A stretch of 64,000 bases of DNA from Shewanella glacialimarina (lineage in GTDB: Bacteria > Pseudomonadota > Gammaproteobacteria > Enterobacterales > Shewanellaceae), in the NCBI RefSeq assembly GCF_020511155.1, contig NZ_CP041216.1, positions 186,001-250,000 of the forward strand, given 5' to 3'. Shown one piece after another: positions 17,345 through 25,881 of the stretch (position 1 is its first letter; each line of letters starts with the position of its first letter). Position numbers and translations under genes: made by a program. Below the pieces are notes generated by a model. That model was not told the origin of the DNA. It did no database searches and was given only the letters and a program-made list of their open reading frames with translations.

Positions 17345-18235
17345 ATGTCAGAAACGTTAAAAAATACTATTCCACAACAAGCATTTGATTGGTATGACGA
17401 ATATGCCCATGGGGGCATGGATCGTCGCATGTTCATCAAAAAGCTCGGTTCGCTAGTGGCGCTGGGATATTCAATGAGCGTACTGACGTCAGCTTTACTG
17501 CCCAATTATGCTTTAGCAGAGCAGGTATCCTTTAATGACGCTGCTATAAAAGCCACTTATGAGATCTTTGATTCGCCGTTAGGGTATGGCAAAGGGCGCG
17601 GTTATTTAGTGACGCCGACAGATAAAACGGGTTTATTACCAGTGGTGCTGGTGGTACATGAAAACCGTGGTCTTAATCCTTATGTTGAAGACGTGGCTAG
17701 ACGTTTAGCCAAAGCGGGCTTTATTGCATTTGCCCCAGACGCTTTGTTTTCTTTAGGCGGGTACCCTGGGAATGATGATGAAGGGCGGGCGATGCAAGCA
17801 ACATTAGATCGCGCTAAAATTGAACATGACTTTGTTGCTGCGGGTAAGTTTTTAAAAGGTCATCCAAACAGTAATGGCAAGTTAGGCGCTGTTGGTTTCT
17901 GCTTTGGTGGTTATATTGTGAATTATCTCGCCGCTGTTGATGCTGAGCTTATTCAGGCGGGGGTGCCTTTTTATGGTACTCCAGCGGCCAAAGAGCTGCG
18001 CAAAAATATCAAGGCTCCCTTAATGGTGCAATTAGCAGAGCTGGATGAAAGAGTGAATCAGTCTTGGCCAGAGTATGAGCAAGATTTAAAAACTTTTGAT
18101 GTGCCTTATCAAATGCACATGTATAAAAATGCTAACCATGGTTTTCATAATGATTCTACTAGCCGTTATGATGAAGATAATGCTGAGTTAGCATGGCAAA
18201 GAACATTAGCATTTTTTACTCAGCATTTAGCATAA
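17345..18235 (+). CDS. Dienelactone hydrolase family protein, exported
   Basis: A 296-residue alpha/beta hydrolase. The N-terminus contains DRRMFIKKLG followed by a hydrophobic stretch and an ALAEQ cleavage site, which fits a twin-arginine signal starting unusually late (about residue 27). The catalytic triad of dienelactone hydrolases is complete: Cys in GFCFGG, Asp in ELDERVN and His in NANHGF. HENRGLNPYVEDVARRLA is the usual oxyanion-region motif. Physiological substrate unknown; likely an ester or lactone in the periplasm. GGGAG lies just before the ATG and a terminator follows. Confidence 0.85.
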   Translation: MSETLKNTIPQQAFDWYDEYAHGGMDRRMFIKKLGSLVALGYSMSVLTSALLPNYALAEQVSFNDAAIKATYEIFDSPLGYGKGRGYLVTPTDKTGLLPVVLVVHENRGLNPYVEDVARRLAKAGFIAFAPDALFSLGGYPGNDDEGRAMQATLDRAKIEHDFVAAGKFLKGHPNSNGKLGAVGFCFGGYIVNYLAAVDAELIQAGVPFYGTPAAKELRKNIKAPLMVQLAELDERVNQSWPEYEQDLKTFDVPYQMHMYKNANHGFHNDSTSRYDEDNAELAWQRTLAFFTQHLA

Positions 18236-18332
18236 GTGATTAATCATGTTTTCAAATTACTGATGTGCATAGCAATAGAGTGCCAATACCTTTATTGCCC
18301 AAGCCTAGTTTGAGCTATCGCTTTGATGCATA

Positions 18333-18366
18333 AAAAAGAGGCTCACATTATGTGAGCCTCTTTTTA
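18333..18366. terminator. Bidirectional terminator
   Basis: Perfect stem GAGGCTCACA / TGTGAGCCTC with loop TTA, flanked by six A and five T. It serves the convergent hydrolase gene and the proA end of the putP-proB-proA operon. Confidence 0.88.
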
Positions 18367-18432
18367 TTTAGCTATCCTGAGCTGAAGTTAACCAGCTTAA
18401 TTTAGTGATTTTCACTCGCTCAAAGCTAATGA

Positions 18433-19680
18433 CTAGCCTCTAACGTGGCCGTTACCAGACACTAAAAACTTTTCAGCGGTTAATGCTTCTAACCCCATAG
18501 GACCATAGGCATGTAGCTTAGTGGTGGCAATACCAATTTCGGCACCTAAACCTAGCTGACTACCATCAGAAAAACGCGATGAGGCATTGACCATTACGAC
18601 CGAGGCATCAACACTACGCTGGAAACGTTGAGCACGCTCAGGGTTTTCAGTACAAATGACTTCAGTGTGATGGCTGCCATTTTGATGAATGTGATCTAAA
18701 GCTTTATCCATATTATCGACCACTTTAATGGCGATTTCTAAATCAAGATATTCTTGACCAAAATCTTCTTCAGCCAATAAATTAGCTTGCTTAAAGAAAG
18801 GCAGGCTGGTGGCACAGGCGTTGATGGTAACCTTATGTTCAGCTAGGTTTTTTGCGACTAACGGCATAAAGTCGTTAACAATCTCCTGGTGAACCACTAA
18901 GCCTTCTAGTGCATTACACACCCCTGTACGTTGGGTTTTGCCGTTCAGCAGGATATTGATTGCTTTGTCAAAATCAGCATCTTTATCAACGTATAGATGG
19001 CAAACACCTTTAAAGTGCTGAATAACCGGTACTTTACTGTTGTCTGTGACAAAGTTAATTAACCCTTCGCCGCCACGGGGAATGATTACGTCAATCAGGC
19101 CGCGTTGATCCATCAAATCCATCAGCAGTTGTCTGTCAGCATTAGGTACTACACTGATTAGTGCTTCAGGTAAGCCGAACGAGGCTAAGGTCTTTTGTAA
19201 AATACTGGCGATAGCCTTACTTGAATGAATCGCTTCTTTGCCGCCTCGTAAAATAATGGCATTACCTGATTTAAAACACAGGGCGCCCGCATCCGCGGTG
19301 ACATTAGGTCTTGCTTCATAAATCATACAAACCACACCTAAAGGCATGCGCATTTTACTGATTTTAAGCCCGTTAGGCTGCTCACCTATATCGCGTATTT
19401 TACCAACTGGATCCTCAAGCTTAACAATGTCTTCTATCCCTTTAGCCATAAGTTCAATACGTTCTTGGTTTAGCAATAAACGGTCAAGCATTGCACTGGC
19501 GACATTATCTTGCTTAGCACCATCCATATCGATTTTATTAGCATCAAGTATGACTTTTGACTCTTTACGAAGCTCTGCGGCCATCATTAATAAAACGTTA
19601 TTCTTTGTTGCTGTATCTAAGTTTGCTAACACGCGTGCTGCTTGTGACGCCTGTTTTGACATAGTTGTCATTAAATTCAT
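18433..19680 (-). CDS. proA: Gamma-glutamyl phosphate reductase ProA
   Basis: A 415-residue enzyme that reduces gamma-glutamyl phosphate to glutamate semialdehyde with NADPH, the second step of proline synthesis, in the cytoplasm. Landmarks are IYEARPNVTADAGALCFKSGNA, IIPRGGEGLI and the catalytic Cys in KTQRTGVCNALE. Full family length. Its start overlaps the proB stop by 4 bases (19677-19680), so the two are translationally coupled. Last gene of the operon. Confidence 0.96.
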   Translation of the reverse strand: MNLMTTMSKQASQAARVLANLDTATKNNVLLMMAAELRKESKVILDANKIDMDGAKQDNVASAMLDRLLLNQERIELMAKGIEDIVKLEDPVGKIRDIGEQPNGLKISKMRMPLGVVCMIYEARPNVTADAGALCFKSGNAIILRGGKEAIHSSKAIASILQKTLASFGLPEALISVVPNADRQLLMDLMDQRGLIDVIIPRGGEGLINFVTDNSKVPVIQHFKGVCHLYVDKDADFDKAINILLNGKTQRTGVCNALEGLVVHQEIVNDFMPLVAKNLAEHKVTINACATSLPFFKQANLLAEEDFGQEYLDLEIAIKVVDNMDKALDHIHQNGSHHTEVICTENPERAQRFQRSVDASVVMVNASSRFSDGSQLGLGAEIGIATTKLHAYGPMGLEALTAEKFLVSGNGHVRG

Positions 19681-20780
19681 GTGTTCTCCAAAACGGTTAA
19701 ATGCTCTTTTGAGATAATGGAATTGTCTTCAGAAAAGTAGCCGTCGGTTGTTTTTATATCGTCTTGTTCATGGGCGATATAATTCAATAGGCAACTACTG
19801 TAATTTGTCATGGCTTTAGCCACTCTAGTTCCATCATCTGTAGTGACCAAAATGGTGTCTCCTGCAGAAAACTGACCTTTTACTTCAATAATATTTTCGC
19901 GGGTCAACATGTCTTCATTGTCACCAAATGGGGTGGTGGGGTCATTGATGATCACTTCGCCACGTTCGCGAACAGTGTGAGTCATCCAATGCACGGCTGG
20001 TGATAATGGCTCGCTACTGGATAGAAAGTGAGTGCCAGGGTTTTTACCTTCAAGTAGTTGGTTAAAAGAATTAACGTCAAAACCATTAATGATGAAGGTA
20101 TCAATGCCATGTGCAGTGGCTTTTTCTGCAGCCTCAATCTTGGTTTGCATACCACCTGTGCCTGTTGAGCTTACGGCACCACCGGCCATGGCATATATTT
20201 CCGGTGTGATGACATCGACTTGTTGTAATAATTTTGCATCACTGTGGCTGTGTGGGTTTTTATCATAAAGCCCATCAACATCAGTACACATAATTAAGGT
20301 ATCTGCATTTATGGCAGCAGCAGCCATTGCGGCGAGATTATCATTATCGCCCACTTTCAGTTCTTCAGACGTGACAGTGTCATTCTCATTAATAACTGGC
20401 AATACGTCATATTCCAAAAGTGACTCAATGGTCTCTTTAATGCTGACATAGCGCTCACGATTACATAAGTCGCCTTGAGTCAGTAATATTTGTGCCAGAG
20501 GCATATCAAGCAATTTAGTCCATATTGCCATCATGTCGTTTTGACCCGCAGCGGCCATGGCTTTCTTCAATGCTGTTGAAGGATTATCAACATTAAACCA
20601 TTGACGACCCGCAGCGACTGAACCAGAAGAAACCAAAATGACTTGTAAGCCTTGTTTGCGGCAACGTTTAATAAAGTCGGCGATGTTTTTCAGGTATTTA
20701 GGACTGCAACCGTCACTACCTGGGGCAATTAATGCACTGCCCACTTTGATAACGATCCGTTTATTATTACTTAAAGACAT
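19677..20780 (-). CDS. proB: Glutamate 5-kinase ProB with PUA domain
   Basis: A 367-residue kinase that phosphorylates the gamma-carboxyl of glutamate, the committed proline step and the usual point of proline feedback inhibition. The amino-acid kinase domain (about residues 1-260) has VIKVGSALI, LVSSGSVAAGR, NENDTV, GDNDNLAA and GTGGMQTKI. The PUA domain (about 275-360) starts near GEVIINDPT. Start lies 8 bases after the putP stop. Coupling to a sodium/proline symporter is unusual for a plain biosynthetic proBA pair and suggests use in osmotic adjustment. Confidence 0.95.
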   Translation of the reverse strand: MSLSNNKRIVIKVGSALIAPGSDGCSPKYLKNIADFIKRCRKQGLQVILVSSGSVAAGRQWFNVDNPSTALKKAMAAAGQNDMMAIWTKLLDMPLAQILLTQGDLCNRERYVSIKETIESLLEYDVLPVINENDTVTSEELKVGDNDNLAAMAAAAINADTLIMCTDVDGLYDKNPHSHSDAKLLQQVDVITPEIYAMAGGAVSSTGTGGMQTKIEAAEKATAHGIDTFIINGFDVNSFNQLLEGKNPGTHFLSSSEPLSPAVHWMTHTVRERGEVIINDPTTPFGDNEDMLTRENIIEVKGQFSAGDTILVTTDDGTRVAKAMTNYSSCLLNYIAHEQDDIKTTDGYFSEDNSIISKEHLTVLENT

Positions 20781-20788
20781 ACTTCCTC

Positions 20789-22285
20789 TTATGATGTGCT
20801 TTCAATCAATACTTGATTAACTTCTTTAAATTGGTCAGTTATTTTCTTTGAAGGCTTTTCGCTCCAAAGACTAACAAGCCATATGCTGAGTGCACTAATT
20901 AAAAACCCAGGTAGCATTTCATACACTAAGCTACTGAGTGTTGCGCCACCGTCTAACACTGGCGCATAAATCCAAAACAATACTGTTGCCGCCCCAGTGA
21001 TAATTCCGGCAAGTGCACCGCTATAAGTGACTCGCTCCCACAGCAGACAGAACAAAATTAATGGACCAAATGCGGCACCAAACCCTGCCCATGCGTTACT
21101 GACAATGCCAAGAATATTGCTAGACGGTTGTAATGCCATGACTGCCGCGATTAGTGCAACGACAAATACGCATCCTCTGCCCACATTCACTAAGTGTTTT
21201 TGCGACAGCGTTTTTTTACTGTAAACACGGTAAATGTCTTCGGTGAGTGAACTTGATGACACTAAAAGCTGTGATGATATTGTGCTCATTACCGCGGCTA
21301 AAATAGCGGCTAATAAGAAACCACTAATTAGTGGGTGAAATAAGACGTTCGAAAAGAAAATAAAAATGGTTTCAGGGTCTTTTAAATCAACATTATATTT
21401 ATTCACATACGCCACCCCAGTTAAACCTGTTGCTAACGCACCCAAAATGGTGACCGTCATCCAACTCATGCCAATACGTCTAGCTGTTTTGATATTCTTA
21501 ACCGTATCAATTGCCATAAACCTAACAATAATATGTGGCTGACCAAAGTAACCTAGGCCCCAGGCTAAGCTTGATAATAATGATAATACGGTAAGACTTT
21601 CAAGGCTTTGACTGAAAGAGGGGATCTCTTCTAGTGAGTAAGCCATCATGGTTTCTGTGCTTTCAAAATAAGTAAGAGCCACCACGGGCACCATAACTAG
21701 CGCGATGAACATAATGACGCCCTGCACAAAGTCGGTCAGACTTACCGCAAGAAAACCACCTAGTAAGGTGTAAGCGACAACGACAAGCATGGTGATGAAA
21801 ACGCCTAGCTGATAGTCGAGTCCAAATGCTGATTCAAATAGTTTGCCGCCGCCAACCAAGCCTGCAGAGGTATAAAGCGTAAAGAAGATAATGACGACAA
21901 TCGCAGATACTAGCTTAATAATGCCATCTTTTTTATGAAAACGTTGGGCAAAGAAATCGGGCAAGGTTAACGCGTCATTAGCGACTTCGGTGTATACACG
22001 TAACTTAGGGGCGACTAACTTATAATTTGCCCATGCACCTACAACCAAGCCTAAAGCAACCCAGACAGTGCTAAAACCAGAAACAAAAATAGCGCCGGGT
22101 AAACCCATCAACATCCAACCACTCATATCTGAGGCTCCAGCGGAGAGTGCGGTTACTTGAGGGCTGACTTTTCTGCCGCCCAACATGTAATCAGATAAGT
22201 TAGAAGTGGATTTTTTAGCGGCATAAATTCCGATGCCTAGCATTAACATAAAATATAAAGTTAATGTGAAATAGGTATAATTCAT
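20789..22285 (-). CDS. putP: Sodium/proline symporter PutP
   Basis: A 498-residue transporter of the sodium:solute symporter family with 13 predicted membrane helices. PutP features include the start YFTLTLYFMLMLGIGIYAAKK, SDYMLGGRKVSPQVTALSAGASDMSGWMLMGLPGA and WGLGYFGQPHIIVRFMA. The Ser/Asp residues that coordinate sodium in PutP are in conserved segments. It is the first large gene of a putP-proB-proA operon, so uptake and synthesis of proline are controlled together. An upstream 56-codon frame ends with TAATG onto its start. Confidence 0.93.
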   Translation of the reverse strand: MNYTYFTLTLYFMLMLGIGIYAAKKSTSNLSDYMLGGRKVSPQVTALSAGASDMSGWMLMGLPGAIFVSGFSTVWVALGLVVGAWANYKLVAPKLRVYTEVANDALTLPDFFAQRFHKKDGIIKLVSAIVVIIFFTLYTSAGLVGGGKLFESAFGLDYQLGVFITMLVVVAYTLLGGFLAVSLTDFVQGVIMFIALVMVPVVALTYFESTETMMAYSLEEIPSFSQSLESLTVLSLLSSLAWGLGYFGQPHIIVRFMAIDTVKNIKTARRIGMSWMTVTILGALATGLTGVAYVNKYNVDLKDPETIFIFFSNVLFHPLISGFLLAAILAAVMSTISSQLLVSSSSLTEDIYRVYSKKTLSQKHLVNVGRGCVFVVALIAAVMALQPSSNILGIVSNAWAGFGAAFGPLILFCLLWERVTYSGALAGIITGAATVLFWIYAPVLDGGATLSSLVYEMLPGFLISALSIWLVSLWSEKPSKKITDQFKEVNQVLIESTS

Positions 22286-22455
22286 TACTTTCCTGCGTTA
22301 TCGTTTGAGTTCGACTTATATATTGTATACAAAGGGCTGAAAACATAAGTCGCAAGAATTAACCAGAAACAAAGGAGTTCCATTGAGTTCTTAGCGATTC
22401 TCTTAGGCTTTATTTTTGAGTTGAAGATTTTTCTTATAAAATTATTGCGTTTCAT
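22285..22455 (-). CDS. Possible small membrane protein coupled to putP
   Basis: A 56-codon frame from ATG 22455 (GTG starts lie at 22464 and 22467). The first 25 residues are basic (KRNNFIRKIFNSKIKPKR) and one membrane helix follows (MELLCFWLILATYVFSPLYTIY). Its stop overlaps the putP start as TAATG, the arrangement of translationally coupled genes. Some symporters of this superfamily have small partner subunits, but I cannot place this sequence in such a family. Shine-Dalgarno is weak, so it may instead be a leader peptide or chance. Confidence 0.4.
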   Translation of the reverse strand: MKRNNFIRKIFNSKIKPKRIAKNSMELLCFWLILATYVFSPLYTIYKSNSNDNAGK

Positions 22456-22541
22456 ATGATTCACCACGAATGATTAGAGTGCGAACAATTATGATACGTT
22501 GTTAACGGGGAAGATCAACCCATGTTGGTAACTTTCTGACA

Positions 22542-22579
22542 ACTATTTCGTTTTAAAATAAACAAAATAGTCTGTTTAT
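22542..22579. promoter_or_regulatory. Candidate MarR operator between putP and its regulator
   Basis: Two overlapping inverted repeats lie in the divergent promoter region: ACTATTTCGTTT (22542-22553) with AAACAAAATAGT (22560-22571), one mismatch, and ATAAACA (22558-22564) with TGTTTAT (22573-22579), perfect. Either suits a MarR dimer controlling both genes. Confidence 0.5.
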
Positions 22580-22647
22580 GAGTTATTCAGATTTTGATAG
22601 AATTGTAATTATTAGTATTGAACAGACAGTTGGAGTGAATAAGTCCG

Positions 22648-23127
22648 ATGAAAAAGTATGAAGAGTTACTGGTCTCTTTGCGGCAGGTTATCCGCGCAAT
22701 TGATTTGTATTCAAAGAAGTTATCTAAAGAAACTGGTTTAACAAGCCCACAACTATTGGTCTTGCTGTCGATTGCGGAACATGACGGTGCTATGGTCAAA
22801 GAGGTGGCTAAAACCATTAACTTAAGCTCGGCAACCATTACTAGCATTGTCGATCGTCTAGAAAAGCGAGGGTTAGTGACACGTACGCGTTCAACTACAG
22901 ATAAACGCAAGGTGGGGATCAGTTTAACTGATCAAGGCAAAGAGATAATTAAAGACTCTCCTAAGCCTTTGCAAGATCACTTTATTGCCCGTTTTGAGTC
23001 AATGCAAGAGTGGGAACAGTCGCAGATGTTGGCGACCATGCAACGAATTTCAAGTATGATGGATGCCGAAAAATTAGATGTATCACCTGTTTTAGAAGTT
23101 GGGCAAATATATCTGCATGAGTATTAG
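22648..23127 (+). CDS. MarR family regulator, CosR/EctR-like
   Basis: A 159-residue winged-helix regulator. The DNA-binding part shows GLTSPQLLVLLSIAEHDGAMVKEVAKTINLSSATITSIVDRLEKRGLVTRTRSTTDKRK. The C-terminal half, with PLQDHFIARFESMQEWEQ and DVSPVLEVGQI, is the pattern I associate with CosR/EctR, MarR-type regulators of compatible-solute genes. This family assignment is from memory of those sequences. Divergent placement opposite putP-proB-proA supports osmotic control of proline uptake and synthesis. The adjacent inverted repeats are its likely binding site. Confidence 0.75.
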   Translation: MKKYEELLVSLRQVIRAIDLYSKKLSKETGLTSPQLLVLLSIAEHDGAMVKEVAKTINLSSATITSIVDRLEKRGLVTRTRSTTDKRKVGISLTDQGKEIIKDSPKPLQDHFIARFESMQEWEQSQMLATMQRISSMMDAEKLDVSPVLEVGQIYLHEY

Positions 23128-23188
23128 CACGATTAGAGAGCTAACAATTCAATGTTGAGTTAGCTCTATATAGCCGTTTTAATCATGA

Positions 23189-24352
23189 TTAGAACGGTAT
23201 GTTAAGGCGTGATCTCCCCTCAGAGAACACTAACTTACCTTTACTGTATACCGCTTCAATAGCCAATGTCTGCGCATTCAATAAATTAATATCGCCGTCC
23301 ATATCAATAGCTACCCTGCCTTTGTGTGTCAGCCTTAATATATTTGCTGGTGACTCAGTTATTGAGGCTAAAGCAAGTTCAATAGGCACGTTGAATAGTT
23401 TAACAGCATCAACCATAGCTTGATGTAGGCTGCTAACTTGGCCCATCTGTAAATCAACTAGGTTACCTTTAGTATCAAATACCGGCAGACTAGCATTACC
23501 ATCTGAGCTCATGGTCAGTTGGCTAATTGGAGTCTGTTTGTCTAGTGCTAATGCTAATGCCTTTGCAGCGGGAACTTCCCCCTGTTGAATAATTTGTGCC
23601 GTGGTGCTGGTGGTGAAGTCAATAAACCCACCCTTAAGGGCAAACTCAATACCTGCCTCTAACAGCGCTTTACTGCGGTTAATATGGGTTGGGTAGTACT
23701 GAGTAATGGGGATATCAAACTGACTAATCACCTGTTCAAGTAATGCTAGTTTACTGGGCTCATCCCCCACATGAATACTGACAATCCCGACTTTACCAGC
23801 CAACATGCCAGCTACTCTGGCTTCTGATGTGAGTCGGGCCATTTCGTGTGAGGTTATTTGCGAGCTGCGATGATCGGCAATAGCCACTTCACCGACACCA
23901 ATAAATTTATCGATCAGCATAATGTCATGCTTAACTGATTGGGTAATGGTGACCATAGGCAAGTGGTAGGAGCCGGTATAACAAAATACTGATAAACCTT
24001 GCTCTTCTAACGCATATGCTTTGGCGAGAAGATTTTCTAAACTGCGGGTTTGAGCATCTGTCCCCAGTACGCCTATCACTGTGGTTACGCCACCCTTAAT
24101 CGCGTCGTTTATGTGCATTTCTGGAGTGCGAGTCGTGTATCCGCCTTCGCCACCCCCACCGGTAATGTGCACCAGAGAGTCTACAAATCCTGGGGTTAAT
24201 AGTCGTCCTGTTGCATCAATGACAGTAATGAATGAATTGGCGGTGAGTTCAATATTATCTTCAATGGCAATAATTTTACCGCCGCCCAACAGAACATCTT
24301 TTTTACCCAGGTACATTGGGGCATAAACTTGTGCATTTTTAAATAATTGCAT
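23189..24352 (-). CDS. iadA: Isoaspartyl dipeptidase IadA-like, altered metal motif
   Basis: A 387-residue amidohydrolase of peptidase family M38 that would cleave beta-aspartyl dipeptides. The family motifs ITGGGGEGGYTTRTPE, IGVGEVAIADHRSS (Glu in place of the bridging Lys, seen in some members), IHVGD, PTHINR and SSDGNAS are present. The N-terminal metal motif reads DSLVHI where active enzymes have a HxH (DQHVHL in E. coli), so the first His is Leu. Activity therefore needs testing. Beta-Asp-Arg from cyanophycin is a probable substrate, given the neighbouring cyanophycinase-like gene. Starts 9 bases after the YfcC stop. Confidence 0.85.
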   Translation of the reverse strand: MQLFKNAQVYAPMYLGKKDVLLGGGKIIAIEDNIELTANSFITVIDATGRLLTPGFVDSLVHITGGGGEGGYTTRTPEMHINDAIKGGVTTVIGVLGTDAQTRSLENLLAKAYALEEQGLSVFCYTGSYHLPMVTITQSVKHDIMLIDKFIGVGEVAIADHRSSQITSHEMARLTSEARVAGMLAGKVGIVSIHVGDEPSKLALLEQVISQFDIPITQYYPTHINRSKALLEAGIEFALKGGFIDFTTSTTAQIIQQGEVPAAKALALALDKQTPISQLTMSSDGNASLPVFDTKGNLVDLQMGQVSSLHQAMVDAVKLFNVPIELALASITESPANILRLTHKGRVAIDMDGDINLLNAQTLAIEAVYSKGKLVFSEGRSRLNIPF

Positions 24353-24360
24353 GAAAACCC

Positions 24361-25809
24361 TTAGCTAAAATTGATGCTGACGGCAATAATCATAAACGTG
24401 ATCGAAATGCTGACCAGCAGCAACATAAATCGCCATATAAATTTGGCCCAAACAAACCAATCTACTTTAGCTACACCAAGACAGCCAATCAGCGCGGCAG
24501 ATGTTGGGATGATGATATTGGTTAAGCCGTCACCTAATTGAAAGGCTAATACGGCAATTTGACGGGGTAAGCCTAAAATATCAGATAATGGCGCCATAAT
24601 CGGCATAGTTAACGCAGCTTGGCCAGAACCCGATGCGATGAAAAAGTTAAATATGGATTGAAATAAGTACATAAAAACCGCTGAAACGGTTTCAGGTAAT
24701 TGTCCTAAAAATAGACCAGTATAGTGCAGCAGGGTGTTTAATACAGATGGAGTGTCCGCTTGATCGCCGCCTAATATAATCACGATACCCTTGGCCATGC
24801 CGACAATCATTGCCGCCGGCAATAATTCTTGTGCGCCTTTTTTAAAGGCATTGGCAACATCATTAACTTTAAGGCGTTTACTGAGAATGGCGATTAAACC
24901 TATCGCACAACCTAAGGTAAAAAACTGACTTGCCAGTTCGGGAATATAATAACCTCTGGCAATAACACCCCAAATAACCCAAACAATACCCAGCATAAAA
25001 GTGGTGAGAATAAGGCCATCGGTTAAATTGAATTTAACTTTTACCTGCGGCTCAGTTGAAAAAACTTCTTCGTTAAAGCAGGGGGATAGTTCAGGGTTTC
25101 GTTTTATTTTTTGGGCGTAGTGCATAGTAAATGCAACACCGACAGAGGTAAAAATAAACCACATTATCACTCTAAACTCTAAGCCTGACATTAACGGAAG
25201 GTCAGCAATACCCTGAGCTATTGCAACACTAAAAGGGTTCATCCAAGATGCGGCAAAACCAATTTGAGTCGCCACATAAGTGACTAAAATTGTCACAATA
25301 CCGTCGTAGCCTATGGCGCGCATTAAGGGTAACAGCACAATACAAAAGGCAATGGCTTCTTCGCCCATACCAAATATCGCACCGCCTGCAGAAAATAATA
25401 CAAATAGAATAGGAATAAAAGCCAGTTCAAATTTTTGGGTTTTAGCGATTAACGCCAAAATACCATTATCAACCGCTTTGGTTTGCATGATGATGCCAAA
25501 GGCGCCGCCAGTAATAATGATAAACATCATTACTCCAATGGCTGAGCCCCATTTGTCACCTGAAACCATGCCTTCAAAGGCAAAATTGAGAAAGCCAATT
25601 TCACCCTGTTCGGCAAATAAAGGCACACCCTGATAGTCGCTGGCAAACTGAAAGCTACCGGCAATTAATGCTGATTTATTGGTATCAGGATTGATAGCCA
25701 CTTCAAAAAAACCTGCTGGGACAAAGTGGGTGGTAATTGCGGCAAATAACACAACAAAAAACAAGATGATGAAGGCATCTGGCATTTCTCGAGCTGTCTG
25801 TAACTTCAT
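24361..25809 (-). CDS. YfcC family transporter
   Basis: A 482-residue inner-membrane transporter with about 12 helices, of the YfcC/DcuC-like family (sometimes annotated as basic amino acid antiporters). Motifs include REMPDAFIILFFVVLFA near the start, GAIFGMGEEAIAF, and the paired FFIASGSGQAALTMPIMAPLSD and FQLGDGLTNIIIPTSA. ATG 25809 is preferred over GTG 25860, which lies inside a hairpin. It sits between a TonB receptor and a dipeptidase, so it probably brings beta-aspartyl dipeptides or arginine into the cytoplasm; that specificity is inferred from context. Confidence 0.8.
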   Translation of the reverse strand: MKLQTAREMPDAFIILFFVVLFAAITTHFVPAGFFEVAINPDTNKSALIAGSFQFASDYQGVPLFAEQGEIGFLNFAFEGMVSGDKWGSAIGVMMFIIITGGAFGIIMQTKAVDNGILALIAKTQKFELAFIPILFVLFSAGGAIFGMGEEAIAFCIVLLPLMRAIGYDGIVTILVTYVATQIGFAASWMNPFSVAIAQGIADLPLMSGLEFRVIMWFIFTSVGVAFTMHYAQKIKRNPELSPCFNEEVFSTEPQVKVKFNLTDGLILTTFMLGIVWVIWGVIARGYYIPELASQFFTLGCAIGLIAILSKRLKVNDVANAFKKGAQELLPAAMIVGMAKGIVIILGGDQADTPSVLNTLLHYTGLFLGQLPETVSAVFMYLFQSIFNFFIASGSGQAALTMPIMAPLSDILGLPRQIAVLAFQLGDGLTNIIIPTSAALIGCLGVAKVDWFVWAKFIWRFMLLLVSISITFMIIAVSINFS

Positions 25810-25842
25810 ATTGTTATACTTTTTATTTTGGTGATAGAAAAT

Positions 25843-25867
25843 GTAGGCCGTGCTATGCACGACCTAC
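25843..25867 (-). terminator. Intercistronic hairpin after the TonB receptor
   Basis: GTAGGCCGTGC / GCACGACCTAC with loop TAT and one mismatch, 15 bases past the receptor stop. Followed by only a short T-rich stretch on the minus strand. Likely partial terminator or mRNA 3'-end stabiliser that lowers expression of the two downstream genes. Confidence 0.5.
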
Positions 25868-25881
25868 AGTGCTTAAGTTAT

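Noticed and set aside
25810..25860. GTG start for the YfcC transporter
   Set aside because: It lies within a hairpin and adds residues that are not conserved-looking; ATG 25809 gives the normal N-terminus.
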